NCBI RefSeq assembly: GCF_914271485.1
Contig: NZ_CAJZAG010000007.1
Span: 248,001-312,000, forward strand
DNA from: Cupriavidus pampae
GTDB lineage: Bacteria; Pseudomonadota; Gammaproteobacteria; Burkholderiales; Burkholderiaceae
Direction: 5' to 3'
Length of the DNA stretch: 64,000 bases
Positions 1 through 7,889 of this stretch are shown piece by piece. The notes beneath the pieces were generated by a model, which was not told where the DNA came from, did no database searches, and was given only the letters and a program-made list of their open reading frames with translations. The position numbers were made by a program, and so were the translations under genes. Positions within the stretch are counted from its first letter, which is position 1; every line of letters starts with the position of its first letter.

Positions 1-207
1 AAGGTGTCGAAGGTGTCCGTGGTCGGCGTGGGTATGCGCTCGCACGTGGGCATCGCCAGCAAGATGTTCCGCACGCTGTCGGAAGAGGGCATCAACATCC
101 AGATGATCTCGACGTCGGAGATCAAGATCTCGGTGCTGATCGACGAGAAGTACATGGAGCTCGCCGTGCGCGCGCTGCACAAGGTGTTCGAACTCGATCA
201 GGCGTGA
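1..207 (+). CDS. lysC: Aspartate kinase, C-terminal fragment (ACT domain)
   Basis: This is the last 68 codons of aspartokinase, which phosphorylates L-aspartate at the head of the lysine, threonine and methionine pathway in the cytoplasm. The frame is open at base 1, so the gene begins upstream of the window. The visible part is the final ACT regulatory domain. It contains VSVVGVGMRSHVGIASKMF, then the run INIQMISTSEIKISVLI, which is typical of the second ACT repeat where lysine/threonine feedback is sensed, and it ends KVFELDQA. No catalytic residues are in the window. The in-frame GTG at position 4 is not a start. The family assignment is secure from the ACT sequence; the length and feedback properties cannot be judged. 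Confidence 0.95.
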   Translation, partial: KVSKVSVVGVGMRSHVGIASKMFRTLSEEGINIQMISTSEIKISVLIDEKYMELAVRALHKVFELDQA

Positions 208-270
208 TCGGGCTTCGTTGAGAATTTTCTGGCGAGCGGCGGAATGTTGGATATTGTCATCGATTCATCG

Positions 271-299
271 TTGACCAATTGAACGTCACTCGCTAGAAT
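271..299 (+). promoter_or_regulatory. Sigma-70-type promoter for tRNA-Ser
   Basis: A -35 box TTGACC (271-276) and a -10 box TAGAAT (294-299) are separated by exactly 17 bp. The predicted transcript start is near 306, about 36 bases before the mature tRNA. The position between the lysC stop and the tRNA supports independent tRNA transcription. Confidence 0.7.
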
Positions 300-341
300 A
301 CGCGCTTCGTTGTGTGGACTCCCTCGCACAACGCAAGTTTG

Positions 342-435
342 GGAGACGTGGCCGAGAGGTCGAAGGCACTCCCCTGCTAAGGGAGCATCTGGGCCAAAAC
401 CTGGATCGAGGGTTCGAATCCCTCCGTCTCCGCCA
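342..435 (+). tRNA. tRNA-Ser (anticodon GCU)
   Basis: A 94-base class II tRNA. The acceptor stem GGAGACG (342-348) pairs with CGTCTCC (425-431), followed by discriminator G and an encoded CCA (433-435). The anticodon stem CTCCC/GGGAG encloses the loop CTGCTAA, giving anticodon GCT at 376-378, which reads AGC and AGU serine codons. The T-arm GGTTCGAATCC is intact, and the long variable arm expected of tRNA-Ser lies between the anticodon arm and the T-arm. Confidence 0.97.
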
Positions 436-456
436 GTACATCTGTATATGGCGGCA

Positions 457-495
457 AACCCCGGAAGATCGCGGTCTTCCGGGGTTTTGTTTTTT
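457..495 (+). terminator. Rho-independent terminator after tRNA-Ser
   Basis: A perfect stem AACCCCGGAAGA (457-468) pairs with TCTTCCGGGGTT (475-486) around a six-base loop. It runs into a T-rich tract up to 495. It lies 21 bases beyond the tRNA CCA end. Confidence 0.9.
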
Positions 496-585
496 GGGCG
501 CGGGTTTCCCCGGTACATCACGCCCTCTATCCGGGCAAAGCCGAAATCGTTCGAAGCCTCCGCACCAAACCCTCTCGCTTGAAAG

Positions 586-2232
586 TTACGGCAACACGCC
601 CAGCTTTTCCAACCGATACACGAGCTGTCGGACCGTCAGGCCCAGCAACTGTGCGGCGCGTGACTTGTTGCCGCCGCACTCGATTAGCGCCTGGCGAAGC
701 TGTTGGGCCGAGTGCGATTGCGCGGTGACATAGGGGCGCACTAACGCTGCCGCGAAAGAGGGGAGCGCTTCAGTGAGGGAATGCTGGTCATGGTGCAACG
801 GAGCGCGTGGCGCCATGCCGAGGGGCGTAGTTGTTGTACGGACCGGCGCATCGGGCTTGGGCAGAATGCGCTCGACCTCCGCCTCGTCAACAATCGCGTT
901 CTCCGCGAGCAGTACCAACCGTTCGATCAGGTTCGACAGTTCGCGGATGTTGCCGGGCCAGTCATGGTTCTGCAGCCGGTTGATCGCGGACTGAGTGAGG
1001 TTGACGTTGCGCTGGTGGGTCTGGTTGATGTGGTTCAGGAAATGGAGCACCAGCGCGGGAATGTCTTCGCGCCGGTCGGACAGCGCGGGCAGCCGGATCG
1101 GAATCACGTTGAGCCGATAATAGAGATCCTGGCGAAACGTGCCGCGCGCGGCTTCTTGTTCGAGGTCGCGGTTGGTGGCAGCGACGAGGCGTACGTCAAT
1201 GCCAATCTCGCGTTTGCCGCCCAGGCGTGTGATGGTGCCTTCCTGCAGCGTGCGCAGCAGCTTGGTCTGCATCGAAAGCGGCAGCTCGCCGATTTCGTCG
1301 AGGAAGATCGTGCCCGTGGTGGCCTGCTCGAACCACCCTGCGCGCGCGGCGTTGGCCCCTGTGAACGCACCGCGCTCGTAGCCGAACAGCTCCGACTCGA
1401 ACAACGTCTCGGGAATGGCCGCACAGTTGATCTTGATGAAGGGCCGCTCGCGCCTTGGGCTGGCCAAGTGCAACGCGCGTGCGAAAAGCTCCTTGCCAGT
1501 ACCGGACGCGCCCATTAGCAGCACGCTTGCGGTGGCATCGGACACACGCTCAAGCTCGGAGATTGCTTTCAGCACCGAGGGCGCCGTGCCGACGATGCCA
1601 TACCGTGCGGCTTCGGTCTGCAGCGCGCGAGACAGCATCTCGTTGCGCTGCTCCAGCACTTTCGTGCGCGCGCGCAGCGTGGCCTGCAACTGCAGCAGTT
1701 GTCCGGCAAGCGTCGCCAGAATACGCAGGATCGTCAGGTCGTCGCTGAGCGCGCGATTGCGCATGCGGATGCGATGACAGGCGAGCACGCCGACCGTCTT
1801 CTGTTCGATCTTGATCGGCATGGCGATGAACGACACCATGCCTTCGGGCAGATGCGCGCGCTGTACCGCGCGAAACAGGAAGCGCGGTTCCTGGTCGATG
1901 TCCTGGACGATGGTCAGTTGCCCCGCCGCCAGTACACGGCCCGTGATGCCTTCGCCGACCTTGTACACGCCCAGCGCTGTCTCCTTGCGCGTGAGGCCGT
2001 ATGCGAAGCGAATGCTCGCGGTGTCGGTCTCCTCGTCGAGCAGCACCACACGTCCGCGGTTGAGGCCCAGCAGCTCCGACATCAGATGCAGCATCTCGCG
2101 CAGGGTCACGTCCGGCGACAGGCTGCGGCCCACCAATGCCATCACCTGTTCCAGCAGCAGCATCTCCTGCTGCCGCCAGTAGCCGAGTCCGGTTTCGGGG
2201 TCGGATTCCGGGATCGGGGTCTGTTCCTTCAC
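586..2232 (-). CDS. NifA-type sigma-54-dependent activator (GAF-AAA+-Fis HTH)
   Basis: An enhancer-binding protein of 548 aa that would remodel sigma-54 RNA polymerase at -24/-12 promoters. An N-terminal GAF sensor spans about residues 25-175. The AAA+ domain has Walker A GASGTGKE (241-248), the sigma-54-contacting GAFTGA loop (288-293) and Walker B FLDEI (310-314). A Fis-type helix-turn-helix occupies about 510-545. The start is a GTG at 2232, with GAGGAG eight bases upstream. It diverges from the cyanase operon, and a 33-bp palindrome plus a sigma-54 promoter lie in between, so that operon is the obvious target. The effector of the GAF domain is unknown. The domain order resembles NifA, but no nitrogenase genes are nearby, so a nif role is not suggested. 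Confidence 0.93.
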   Translation of the reverse strand: MKEQTPIPESDPETGLGYWRQQEMLLLEQVMALVGRSLSPDVTLREMLHLMSELLGLNRGRVVLLDEETDTASIRFAYGLTRKETALGVYKVGEGITGRVLAAGQLTIVQDIDQEPRFLFRAVQRAHLPEGMVSFIAMPIKIEQKTVGVLACHRIRMRNRALSDDLTILRILATLAGQLLQLQATLRARTKVLEQRNEMLSRALQTEAARYGIVGTAPSVLKAISELERVSDATASVLLMGASGTGKELFARALHLASPRRERPFIKINCAAIPETLFESELFGYERGAFTGANAARAGWFEQATTGTIFLDEIGELPLSMQTKLLRTLQEGTITRLGGKREIGIDVRLVAATNRDLEQEAARGTFRQDLYYRLNVIPIRLPALSDRREDIPALVLHFLNHINQTHQRNVNLTQSAINRLQNHDWPGNIRELSNLIERLVLLAENAIVDEAEVERILPKPDAPVRTTTTPLGMAPRAPLHHDQHSLTEALPSFAAALVRPYVTAQSHSAQQLRQALIECGGNKSRAAQLLGLTVRQLVYRLEKLGVLP

Positions 2233-2276
2233 GGGTTTGCTCCTCGTTCACATCGCGAGGAGTATCGCCCATTGGT

Positions 2277-2309
2277 CAACAAAATGTCGACATTGTCGAC
2301 ATTTTGTTG
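2277..2309. promoter_or_regulatory. 33-bp palindrome, probable activator (UAS) site
   Basis: A perfect inverted repeat: CAACAAAATGTCGACA (2277-2292), one central T, then its exact reverse complement (2294-2309). Each arm also holds the small palindrome TGTCGACA, with the two copies 9 bp apart. The centre lies about 123 bp upstream of the predicted sigma-54 start (about 2416), a normal enhancer distance. It is also 45 bp ahead of the divergent regulator gene, so it may serve autoregulation too. Confidence 0.8.
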
Positions 2310-2389
2310 GGCGGCAGACGCCCGTCCGTGCCGTTCTAATTTTCAATAAAGTGATTTAAAATCAACGACTTGCGTGCATTTCGATGCGT

Positions 2390-2405
2390 TGGCACGGCGA
2401 TTGCG
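2390..2405 (+). promoter_or_regulatory. Sigma-54 (-24/-12) promoter of the cyanase operon
   Basis: TGGCAC (2390-2395), five bases, then TTGCG (2401-2405). The invariant GG (2391-2392) and GC (2403-2404) are exactly 10 bp apart, as sigma-54 requires. The predicted start of transcription is near 2416. This sits between a sigma-54 activator gene and the operon, and it rules out any translation start upstream of about 2416 for the first gene. Confidence 0.85.
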
Positions 2406-2462
2406 ATAAAGGCTGCGCAGGCACGACTGCCTGTCCTGAATCCAACACAAATGGAGCACGCC

Positions 2463-3002
2463 TTGACCACCGAGACCGTCACCACCTACCTGCGTCCGAT
2501 CGATCGCGAGGGCCTTCTGAAGTTTGCCGCCTCCGGCCGCGAGAACCCCGAGCGCCGCGGCATCAACAAGGTCCACACCGTCATGAAGGGGCAGTTCCGC
2601 TCCTGGAGCTTCACCGGCGATCACAACCCCGTGGTCGTCGACGAGCCGCCGCACCTGTTCGGCGAGAACACCGTGCCCGCACCGGGCGAGATCGCGTTGT
2701 CGGGTCTGGGGGGCTGCCTGTGTGTCGGCATTACGGCCGTGGCCACCTATCGCGAAGTCCGTCTGTCGCGCCTCGAAGTGTTCCTCGAAGCCGATATCGG
2801 CAACACGGCCGCGTGGGGCGCTGGCGGTGCCGAGCGCGAGGCGAAGGACATGGGTTTCCAGGCGATTCGCGTCAAGGTGTTGATCGAGGGTGACGCCACG
2901 CGCGAACAGCTCGACGACATCGTGCAGCACGCCAACTTCCATTCGCCGGTGGCCAACACCATGCGCAATCCCGTGGCGTTCTCCATCGGCCTGGCCGACT
3001 GA
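2463..3002 (+). CDS. OsmC-like family protein, first gene of the cyanase operon
   Basis: A protein of 179 aa with the OsmC/Ohr fold, a family of thiol-dependent (hydro)peroxide or persulfide-handling proteins. The first-cysteine region reads SGLGGCLCVGITAVA (Cys85, Cys87). The second-cysteine motif, usually CPVxNT, reads HSPVANTM with Ser161, so the classical two-cysteine peroxidatic pair is absent. The TTG start at 2463 has GGAG six bases upstream. ATG 2451 is an alternative without a good ribosome-binding site, and starts further upstream would overlap the promoter. It is followed 56 bp later by the flavoprotein gene. In this operon, handling of a sulfur intermediate is plausible but is an inference. 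Confidence 0.82.
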   Translation: MTTETVTTYLRPIDREGLLKFAASGRENPERRGINKVHTVMKGQFRSWSFTGDHNPVVVDEPPHLFGENTVPAPGEIALSGLGGCLCVGITAVATYREVRLSRLEVFLEADIGNTAAWGAGGAEREAKDMGFQAIRVKVLIEGDATREQLDDIVQHANFHSPVANTMRNPVAFSIGLAD

Positions 3003-3058
3003 GGACTGAACCCGCGCGACGCCGCGCATCGCAGGTCAAGCATCACGGGAGAGCCGCC

Positions 3059-4198
3059 ATGACCACCGTTGTAGCCAGTGCACCGATATTCGAGCCATCG
3101 TGGACCGACGCCATGGTGATGCAGCACGTCACGTCGATTGCCGACGGACCGCTGGCCGATGCGGCCTACCGCATCGATCACGAAGGGCATTACCCACGCG
3201 AGATCATGGCCAGCCTCGGCAAGGCCGGCGCATTCGCCGCGCACCTGTCCGGCAGCGGCGGCCGCTATGGCCTCGCGCTCGATGCCATGCGCGCGATCAG
3301 CCGGCGTTGCGGCTCCACTGGGTTTCTTGCGTGGTGTCACGACGTGTGTGGTCTCTATATGGAGGCCTCGGGCAATCCGGCGCTGCAACGGTTGCTGGCC
3401 ACGCATGCAACGGGTCAGACGCTCGGCGGGACGGCACTGTCCAATCCCATGAAGGCATTCGCGGGCATCGAGAAGATGCTGCTGCGCGCCACGCGTGTCG
3501 CGGGGGGCTATCGCGTGAGCGGCGCACTGCCATGGGTCAGCCATATCGCGCCGGGACAGTACTGCGGGGCGATCGCCACCGTGTATCGCGATGACGGCAC
3601 GGCGTCTCACGACATCATGTTCATGCTCCATTGCACGGGCGCCGTGACGCTGCGCCAGTGTCCCGAGTTCTCCGGGATGGAAGGCACGAGCACATGGGGC
3701 GTGCGCGTGGACGACCTGTTCGTCGGCGAGGACCTGCTGATCGCCGATCCGGCGCAGCCGTTCATCGCGCGCATTCGCGCGGCGTTCATCCTGCTGCAGA
3801 TCGGCATGGCGACGGGCATCGTGCAGGGCAGTATCGACGCGATGCAGGAAGTGGAGCCGTTGCTCGGCCACGTGAACCGCTTCCTCAGCGACCGGCCCGA
3901 CGAGATGCAGGGCGAGCTCGACGAGCTCGAGCAGCGCGTGGCGCGGCTGGCGGCGAATCCGTTCGATGGCAGCAAGGACTATCTGCTGGACGTGCTGGAT
4001 GCGCGCGCGCAGGGCGCCGAGCTCGCGTTGCGTGCGTCGCAGTCCGCGCTGCTGCATCAGGGGGCGCGCGGCTACCTCGTGAGCGCGGCCGCGCAACGGC
4101 GCATTCGCGAGGCGCATTTCGCGGCGATCGTCACGCCGGCCATCAAGCATCTGCGCTGGGAAATGGCGCGCCTGTCGCGCGAGGAGGTGCCGGCATGA
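3059..4198 (+). CDS. Acyl-CoA dehydrogenase-like flavoprotein
   Basis: A protein of 379 aa with acyl-CoA dehydrogenase architecture: N-terminal helical part, middle beta domain (about 120-230, with GTALSNPMKAFAG and an EGTSTWGVRVDDLFVG segment), and C-terminal helical bundle. FAD binding is expected. Members of this fold also include two-component flavin monooxygenases of the DszC type. The next gene is an electron-transfer fusion (rubredoxin plus reductase) translated from an ATGA overlap, so an oxidation or oxygenation step fed with electrons by that partner is more likely here than beta-oxidation, although the substrate cannot be read from sequence. I cannot point to the usual catalytic glutamate with confidence. 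ATG 3059 follows GGGAG (3050-3054). Confidence 0.82.
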   Translation: MTTVVASAPIFEPSWTDAMVMQHVTSIADGPLADAAYRIDHEGHYPREIMASLGKAGAFAAHLSGSGGRYGLALDAMRAISRRCGSTGFLAWCHDVCGLYMEASGNPALQRLLATHATGQTLGGTALSNPMKAFAGIEKMLLRATRVAGGYRVSGALPWVSHIAPGQYCGAIATVYRDDGTASHDIMFMLHCTGAVTLRQCPEFSGMEGTSTWGVRVDDLFVGEDLLIADPAQPFIARIRAAFILLQIGMATGIVQGSIDAMQEVEPLLGHVNRFLSDRPDEMQGELDELEQRVARLAANPFDGSKDYLLDVLDARAQGAELALRASQSALLHQGARGYLVSAAAQRRIREAHFAAIVTPAIKHLRWEMARLSREEVPA

Positions 4199-5541
4199 GC
4201 GCGATGACGACACCATGGCGCCAGTTCATCTGCCGCGCGTGCGGGCTCATCTATGACGAAGAGAAGGGCGACGCCGACAGCGGCCTCGCGCCTGGCACGC
4301 GCTTCGAGGACATTCCCGACGACTGGGAATGCCCGTTGTGCGGCGTCGTCAAGGCCGACTTCGAACCGTATGTCGTCGTCATGATGCCGCCGGCGGCATC
4401 GCCCGCGCCGGTGGCCGCGCGTGGCCGCGGCATCGTGGTCGTCGGCGCGGGCATCGCGGGATGGAGCGCGGTGGAAGCGATCCGCCGGCTCGATGCCGAT
4501 GTCCCCATCACGATGGTGACGTCCTGCGCGGGCGATCGCTATCACAAGCCCGAATTGTCTATCGCGTTGAGCCGTGGCATGGCCCCCGCATCGCTGGTGC
4601 GTGAGACGGCCACCGATGCGGCGCGTCGGCTGGGTGTGCGCTTGCTTGCCGAAACCTTCGTCGTCGGCCTCACGCCGGCGACGCATCAGCTACGCACCAC
4701 GCGCGGCACGCTGCCCTACACGCATCTGGTCATGGCGATGGGCGCGCGACCCGCGATGCCCGCGGTGCTGCCGCCATCGCTGTGCTGGCGCGTCAACGAC
4801 CTTGCCGGATGGAGCCGCCTGCAGGCGCGCATCGGCGACGGCCGGCGCCGCATCGCCATCGTCGGTGCCGGCATGATCGGCTGCGAACTCGCGGAAGACT
4901 TCGCGCGCGCGGGCCACGACGTCACGCTCATCGACGTGCAGCCGCTGCCGCTGGGCAACATGCTGCCGGAAGCCGCGGCGCTGCGGCTACGCGCGGGCCT
5001 CGCGCAGATCGGCGTGAAGTTTGCGGGCACTCGCGTGGTGGCCGGCCTCACGCAAACGGCCGACGGCGGCAAGCGTCTGACCCTGAGCGACGGCGCGACG
5101 ATCGATGCCGACGAGGTTGTCGTGGCGACCGGCCTCGTCACCGACAGCCGCGTGGCACGTGGCGCGGGACTTGCATTCGACAAGGGCATCGTTGTCGACG
5201 CGCGGACGCTCGAAACGAGCGCGCGCGATGTCTACGCATTGGGCGATTGCATCAGCCTGGACGGCGCGCCGTGCCGCTTTATCGAGCCGATTGCGCAGCA
5301 GGCGGCGGCCATTGCGCATGCGGTGACGGGCCTCGGCGATACACGCTACGAACATCGCCAGCCCGTGGTGCGGCTCAAGACGCGATCCGTACCCATCGTG
5401 GTGCGTGGCACGCCCATGCGCGACGGCGAATGGCGCGTGCTCGACGACACGGCCGATTTTCTTCATATGCAGCAGTGGCACGACGGTGTGGCTATCGCGA
5501 CGCTGCAGGCGGGTACCGCCAGACAGGCCATCGCAGCCTGA
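4195..5541 (+). CDS. Rubredoxin fused to NAD(P)H:rubredoxin reductase
   Basis: A 448-aa fusion. Residues about 8-60 are a rubredoxin with the iron ligands CRAC (Cys13, Cys16) and CPLC (Cys46, Cys49). From about residue 79 comes a pyridine-nucleotide disulfide-type flavoprotein reductase with an FAD-binding GAGIAG (84-89), an NAD(P)H-binding GAGMIG (about 224-229) and a later YALGDC segment that binds FAD. It would pass electrons from NAD(P)H through FAD to the rubredoxin iron and on to a partner. Start and stop overlap the flavoprotein gene in ATGA, and GAGGAGGTG precedes the start, so the two are translationally coupled and probably work together. Rubredoxin at the N-terminus of its own reductase is a less common arrangement. 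Confidence 0.93.
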   Translation: MSAMTTPWRQFICRACGLIYDEEKGDADSGLAPGTRFEDIPDDWECPLCGVVKADFEPYVVVMMPPAASPAPVAARGRGIVVVGAGIAGWSAVEAIRRLDADVPITMVTSCAGDRYHKPELSIALSRGMAPASLVRETATDAARRLGVRLLAETFVVGLTPATHQLRTTRGTLPYTHLVMAMGARPAMPAVLPPSLCWRVNDLAGWSRLQARIGDGRRRIAIVGAGMIGCELAEDFARAGHDVTLIDVQPLPLGNMLPEAAALRLRAGLAQIGVKFAGTRVVAGLTQTADGGKRLTLSDGATIDADEVVVATGLVTDSRVARGAGLAFDKGIVVDARTLETSARDVYALGDCISLDGAPCRFIEPIAQQAAAIAHAVTGLGDTRYEHRQPVVRLKTRSVPIVVRGTPMRDGEWRVLDDTADFLHMQQWHDGVAIATLQAGTARQAIAA

Positions 5542-5593
5542 GCATTCCCGAGTATTTCCCAAACGACCTATCAACGATTCAGGGGTGCCCGAG

Positions 5594-6982
5594 ATGAACG
5601 AACCGACCAAGCGAGGCGATCAGAGCCTGTACCGACCCTACGATGCGGACACGTCGCTGTCCGGCTGCCAGTGCGGCCAGCATCATTCGCAGGCGGCGCA
5701 CGACCGCGCGAGCGATGCCGAATCGCTCTCGAACGACTTCGTCGAGGCGGCGGCCGTGCGCGCGCTGTTTCCCGAGGACGCGACACGCCGCAACCTGCTG
5801 AAGGCCGTCGGCGCCAGCGCCGTCATGGCCGCGGTGGGCTCGCTGCTGCCGATGGGCGACCTGCGCGCGGCCGTGCTGGAGAAGCCGGGCACGCTCGAGA
5901 AGAAGTCGCTGAAGGTCGGCTTTATCCCGATCAACTGCGCCACGCCGCTGATCATGGCGTCGCCGATGGGCATGTACGAGGCGCAGGGCCTCGACGTCAC
6001 GCTGGTCAAGACCGCGGGCTGGGCGCTCGTGCGGGACCAGATGCTCAATCGCGAGCTCGATGCCTCGCACTTCCTCGCGCCGATGCCGCTGGCCATCTCG
6101 ATGGGCCTCGGCTCGTCCGCCCAGCCGATGCGCGTGGCCACGATCCAGAACATCAACGGCCAGGCCATCACGCTCGCGCTCAAGCACAAGGACAATCGCG
6201 ATCCGCGCAACTGGAAGGGCTTCAAGTTCGCGATTCCGTTCGAATACTCGATGCACAACTTCCTGCTCCGATACTACCTCGCGGAGCATGGGCTCGACCC
6301 GGATCGCGACGTGCAGCTGCGCGTGACGCCGCCGGCGGAGATGATCGCGAACCTGCGCGCGGGCAATATCGATGGCTTCCTCGGGCCGGATCCGTTCAAT
6401 CAGCGCGCCGTGTACGACCAGATCGGCTTTATCCATATCCTGTCGAAGGAAATCTGGAATGGCCACCCTTGCTGCGCGTTCGGCACGTCGCAGGCCTTTA
6501 TCGAGCAGAACCCCAATACGTTCGCCGCGCTGTACCGCTCGGTGCTCAATGCGGCCGCCATGGCGCGCAAGCAGGAGAACCGCGCCGAGATCGCCAAGGC
6601 CATCGCGCCCGCGAACTACCTGAACCAGCCGGAGACCGTGATCCTGCAGGCGCTGAGTGGGCGCTTTGCCGACGGTCTCGGCAAGGTCCGGAACGAACCC
6701 GATCGCGCGGACTTCGACCCGATGCCGTGGTACTCGATGGCGACATGGATGCTCACGCAGATGAAGCGCTGGGGCTACATCAAGGGTGACGTCAACTATC
6801 AGCAGATTGCGCAGCAGGTGTTCCTGCTGACCGACGCGCAGAAGCAGATGGCGGCGCTCGGCATGACCGAAGGCGCCAACGCCGGCAAGAACGGCAACCG
6901 CCCGATCACGGTCATGGGCAAGGTGTACGACGCCAGCGCGCCGCAGCGCTACGTCGACAGCTTCGACATCAAGCGCGCCTGA
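5594..6982 (+). CDS. NrtA/CmpA-type ABC transporter substrate-binding protein, Tat-exported
   Basis: A 462-aa periplasmic receptor of the nitrate/bicarbonate/cyanate (NrtA/CmpA) type. It has an unusual leader: about 60 hydrophilic residues including CQCGQHH (25-31) come before the twin-arginine motif TRRNLLK (64-70) and the hydrophobic stretch up to about residue 87. The mature part starts its binding fold at LKVGFIPINCATPL and contains GNIDGFLGPDPFNQRAV. AGGGG (5581-5585) precedes ATG 5594. Permease and ATPase genes follow at once, then cyanase, so cyanate or a cyanate-yielding anion is the probable ligand. The long cytoplasmic pre-Tat segment may be a family trait; its role is unknown. Confidence 0.9.
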   Translation: MNEPTKRGDQSLYRPYDADTSLSGCQCGQHHSQAAHDRASDAESLSNDFVEAAAVRALFPEDATRRNLLKAVGASAVMAAVGSLLPMGDLRAAVLEKPGTLEKKSLKVGFIPINCATPLIMASPMGMYEAQGLDVTLVKTAGWALVRDQMLNRELDASHFLAPMPLAISMGLGSSAQPMRVATIQNINGQAITLALKHKDNRDPRNWKGFKFAIPFEYSMHNFLLRYYLAEHGLDPDRDVQLRVTPPAEMIANLRAGNIDGFLGPDPFNQRAVYDQIGFIHILSKEIWNGHPCCAFGTSQAFIEQNPNTFAALYRSVLNAAAMARKQENRAEIAKAIAPANYLNQPETVILQALSGRFADGLGKVRNEPDRADFDPMPWYSMATWMLTQMKRWGYIKGDVNYQQIAQQVFLLTDAQKQMAALGMTEGANAGKNGNRPITVMGKVYDASAPQRYVDSFDIKRA

Positions 6983-6995
6983 GACAGGGGGAGTC

Positions 6996-7889
6996 ATGAC
7001 GACGCAAGTGAAGATTCGCGCCGCGATCCTGTCGCTGGTCATGCTGTTGCTGCTGCTCGGCATCTGGCAGGTCTCTACGCAACCGAGAAGCGTGGCCGCA
7101 CCGCATGTCGCGCAGGGCGGCGCCGATGCCGACGCCGCCGAGTATGCGTTGCTGATGGGTCAGGCACCGCCGTCGGGCGCCGCGCAAAGCGCGGGCGAGA
7201 AACGCGCGTCCGGCTTCCCGACGCCTGCGCAGTTCGCCACGGTGGCGTTGGGACATCTCAAGAGCCCGTTCTACGATCGCGGTCCCAACGACAAGGGCGT
7301 CGGCATCCAGCTCGCTCACTCGCTCGTGCGCGTGGGCCTCGGGTATCTGCTCGCCATGATCGTTGCCATCCCGCTCGGCTTCGTCATCGGCATGTCGCCG
7401 CTGCTCTACCGCGCGATCGACCCGTTCGTGCAGGTGCTCAAGCCGATCTCGCCACTCGCATGGATGCCCATCGCGCTGTACACGATCCAGGATTCGACGG
7501 TCTCGGGCATCTTCGTGATCTTTATCTGCTCGATCTGGCCGATGCTGATCAACACGGCGTTCGGCGTGGCGGGCGTGCGCAAGGACTGGCTCAACGTGGC
7601 CCGCACGCTCGAGGTCACGCCGCTGCGCAAGGCGTTCCGCGTGGTGCTGCCCGCGGCCGCGCCGACCATCATCACGGGCATGCGGATTTCCATGGGCATT
7701 GCGTGGTTGGTGATCGTCGCGGCGGAGATGTTGATCGGCGGCAGTGGTATCGGCTACTTCCTGTGGAACGAATGGAACAACCTGTCGCTCTCCAACGTCA
7801 TCTTCGCGGTGCTCGTGATCGGCGTGGTGGGGATGGTGCTGGATATGCTGTTTGCGCGGCTTCAACTGAAGGTGAGTTATGCGGAATAA
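6996..7889 (+). CDS. ABC transporter permease (nitrate/cyanate/sulfonate type)
   Basis: An inner-membrane permease of 297 aa. There is one N-terminal hydrophobic segment (about 10-27), a polar insert, and a BPD-type transmembrane domain from about residue 105. The EAA-like loop that contacts the ATPase lies near residues 195-225 (VARTLEVTPLRKAFRVVLP). ATG 6996 has AGGGGGAG upstream. Its last 11 bases overlap the ATPase gene. Together with the preceding receptor and following ATPase it forms a complete importer. Confidence 0.93.
   Translation: MTTQVKIRAAILSLVMLLLLLGIWQVSTQPRSVAAPHVAQGGADADAAEYALLMGQAPPSGAAQSAGEKRASGFPTPAQFATVALGHLKSPFYDRGPNDKGVGIQLAHSLVRVGLGYLLAMIVAIPLGFVIGMSPLLYRAIDPFVQVLKPISPLAWMPIALYTIQDSTVSGIFVIFICSIWPMLINTAFGVAGVRKDWLNVARTLEVTPLRKAFRVVLPAAAPTIITGMRISMGIAWLVIVAAEMLIGGSGIGYFLWNEWNNLSLSNVIFAVLVIGVVGMVLDMLFARLQLKVSYAE

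Noticed and set aside
586..2232. The activator as true NifA of nitrogen fixation
   Set aside because: There are no nif genes in the window, and its binding-site candidate lies at the cyanase operon. Only the domain type is shared.
2370..2462. A longer OsmC-like protein starting at TTG 2370
   Set aside because: The sigma-54 promoter (2390-2405) lies within that extension, and the predicted transcript starts near 2416, so those codons would not be in the mRNA.
3631..4194. An upstream extension of the rubredoxin fusion in the same frame
   Set aside because: It overlaps the flavoprotein gene in another frame and has biased composition. The strong ribosome-binding site and ATGA overlap fix the start at 4195.
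5579..7063. A 494-codon open frame on the minus strand
   Set aside because: It is antisense to the NrtA-type receptor gene and has no start signal; it is an artefact of codon bias.
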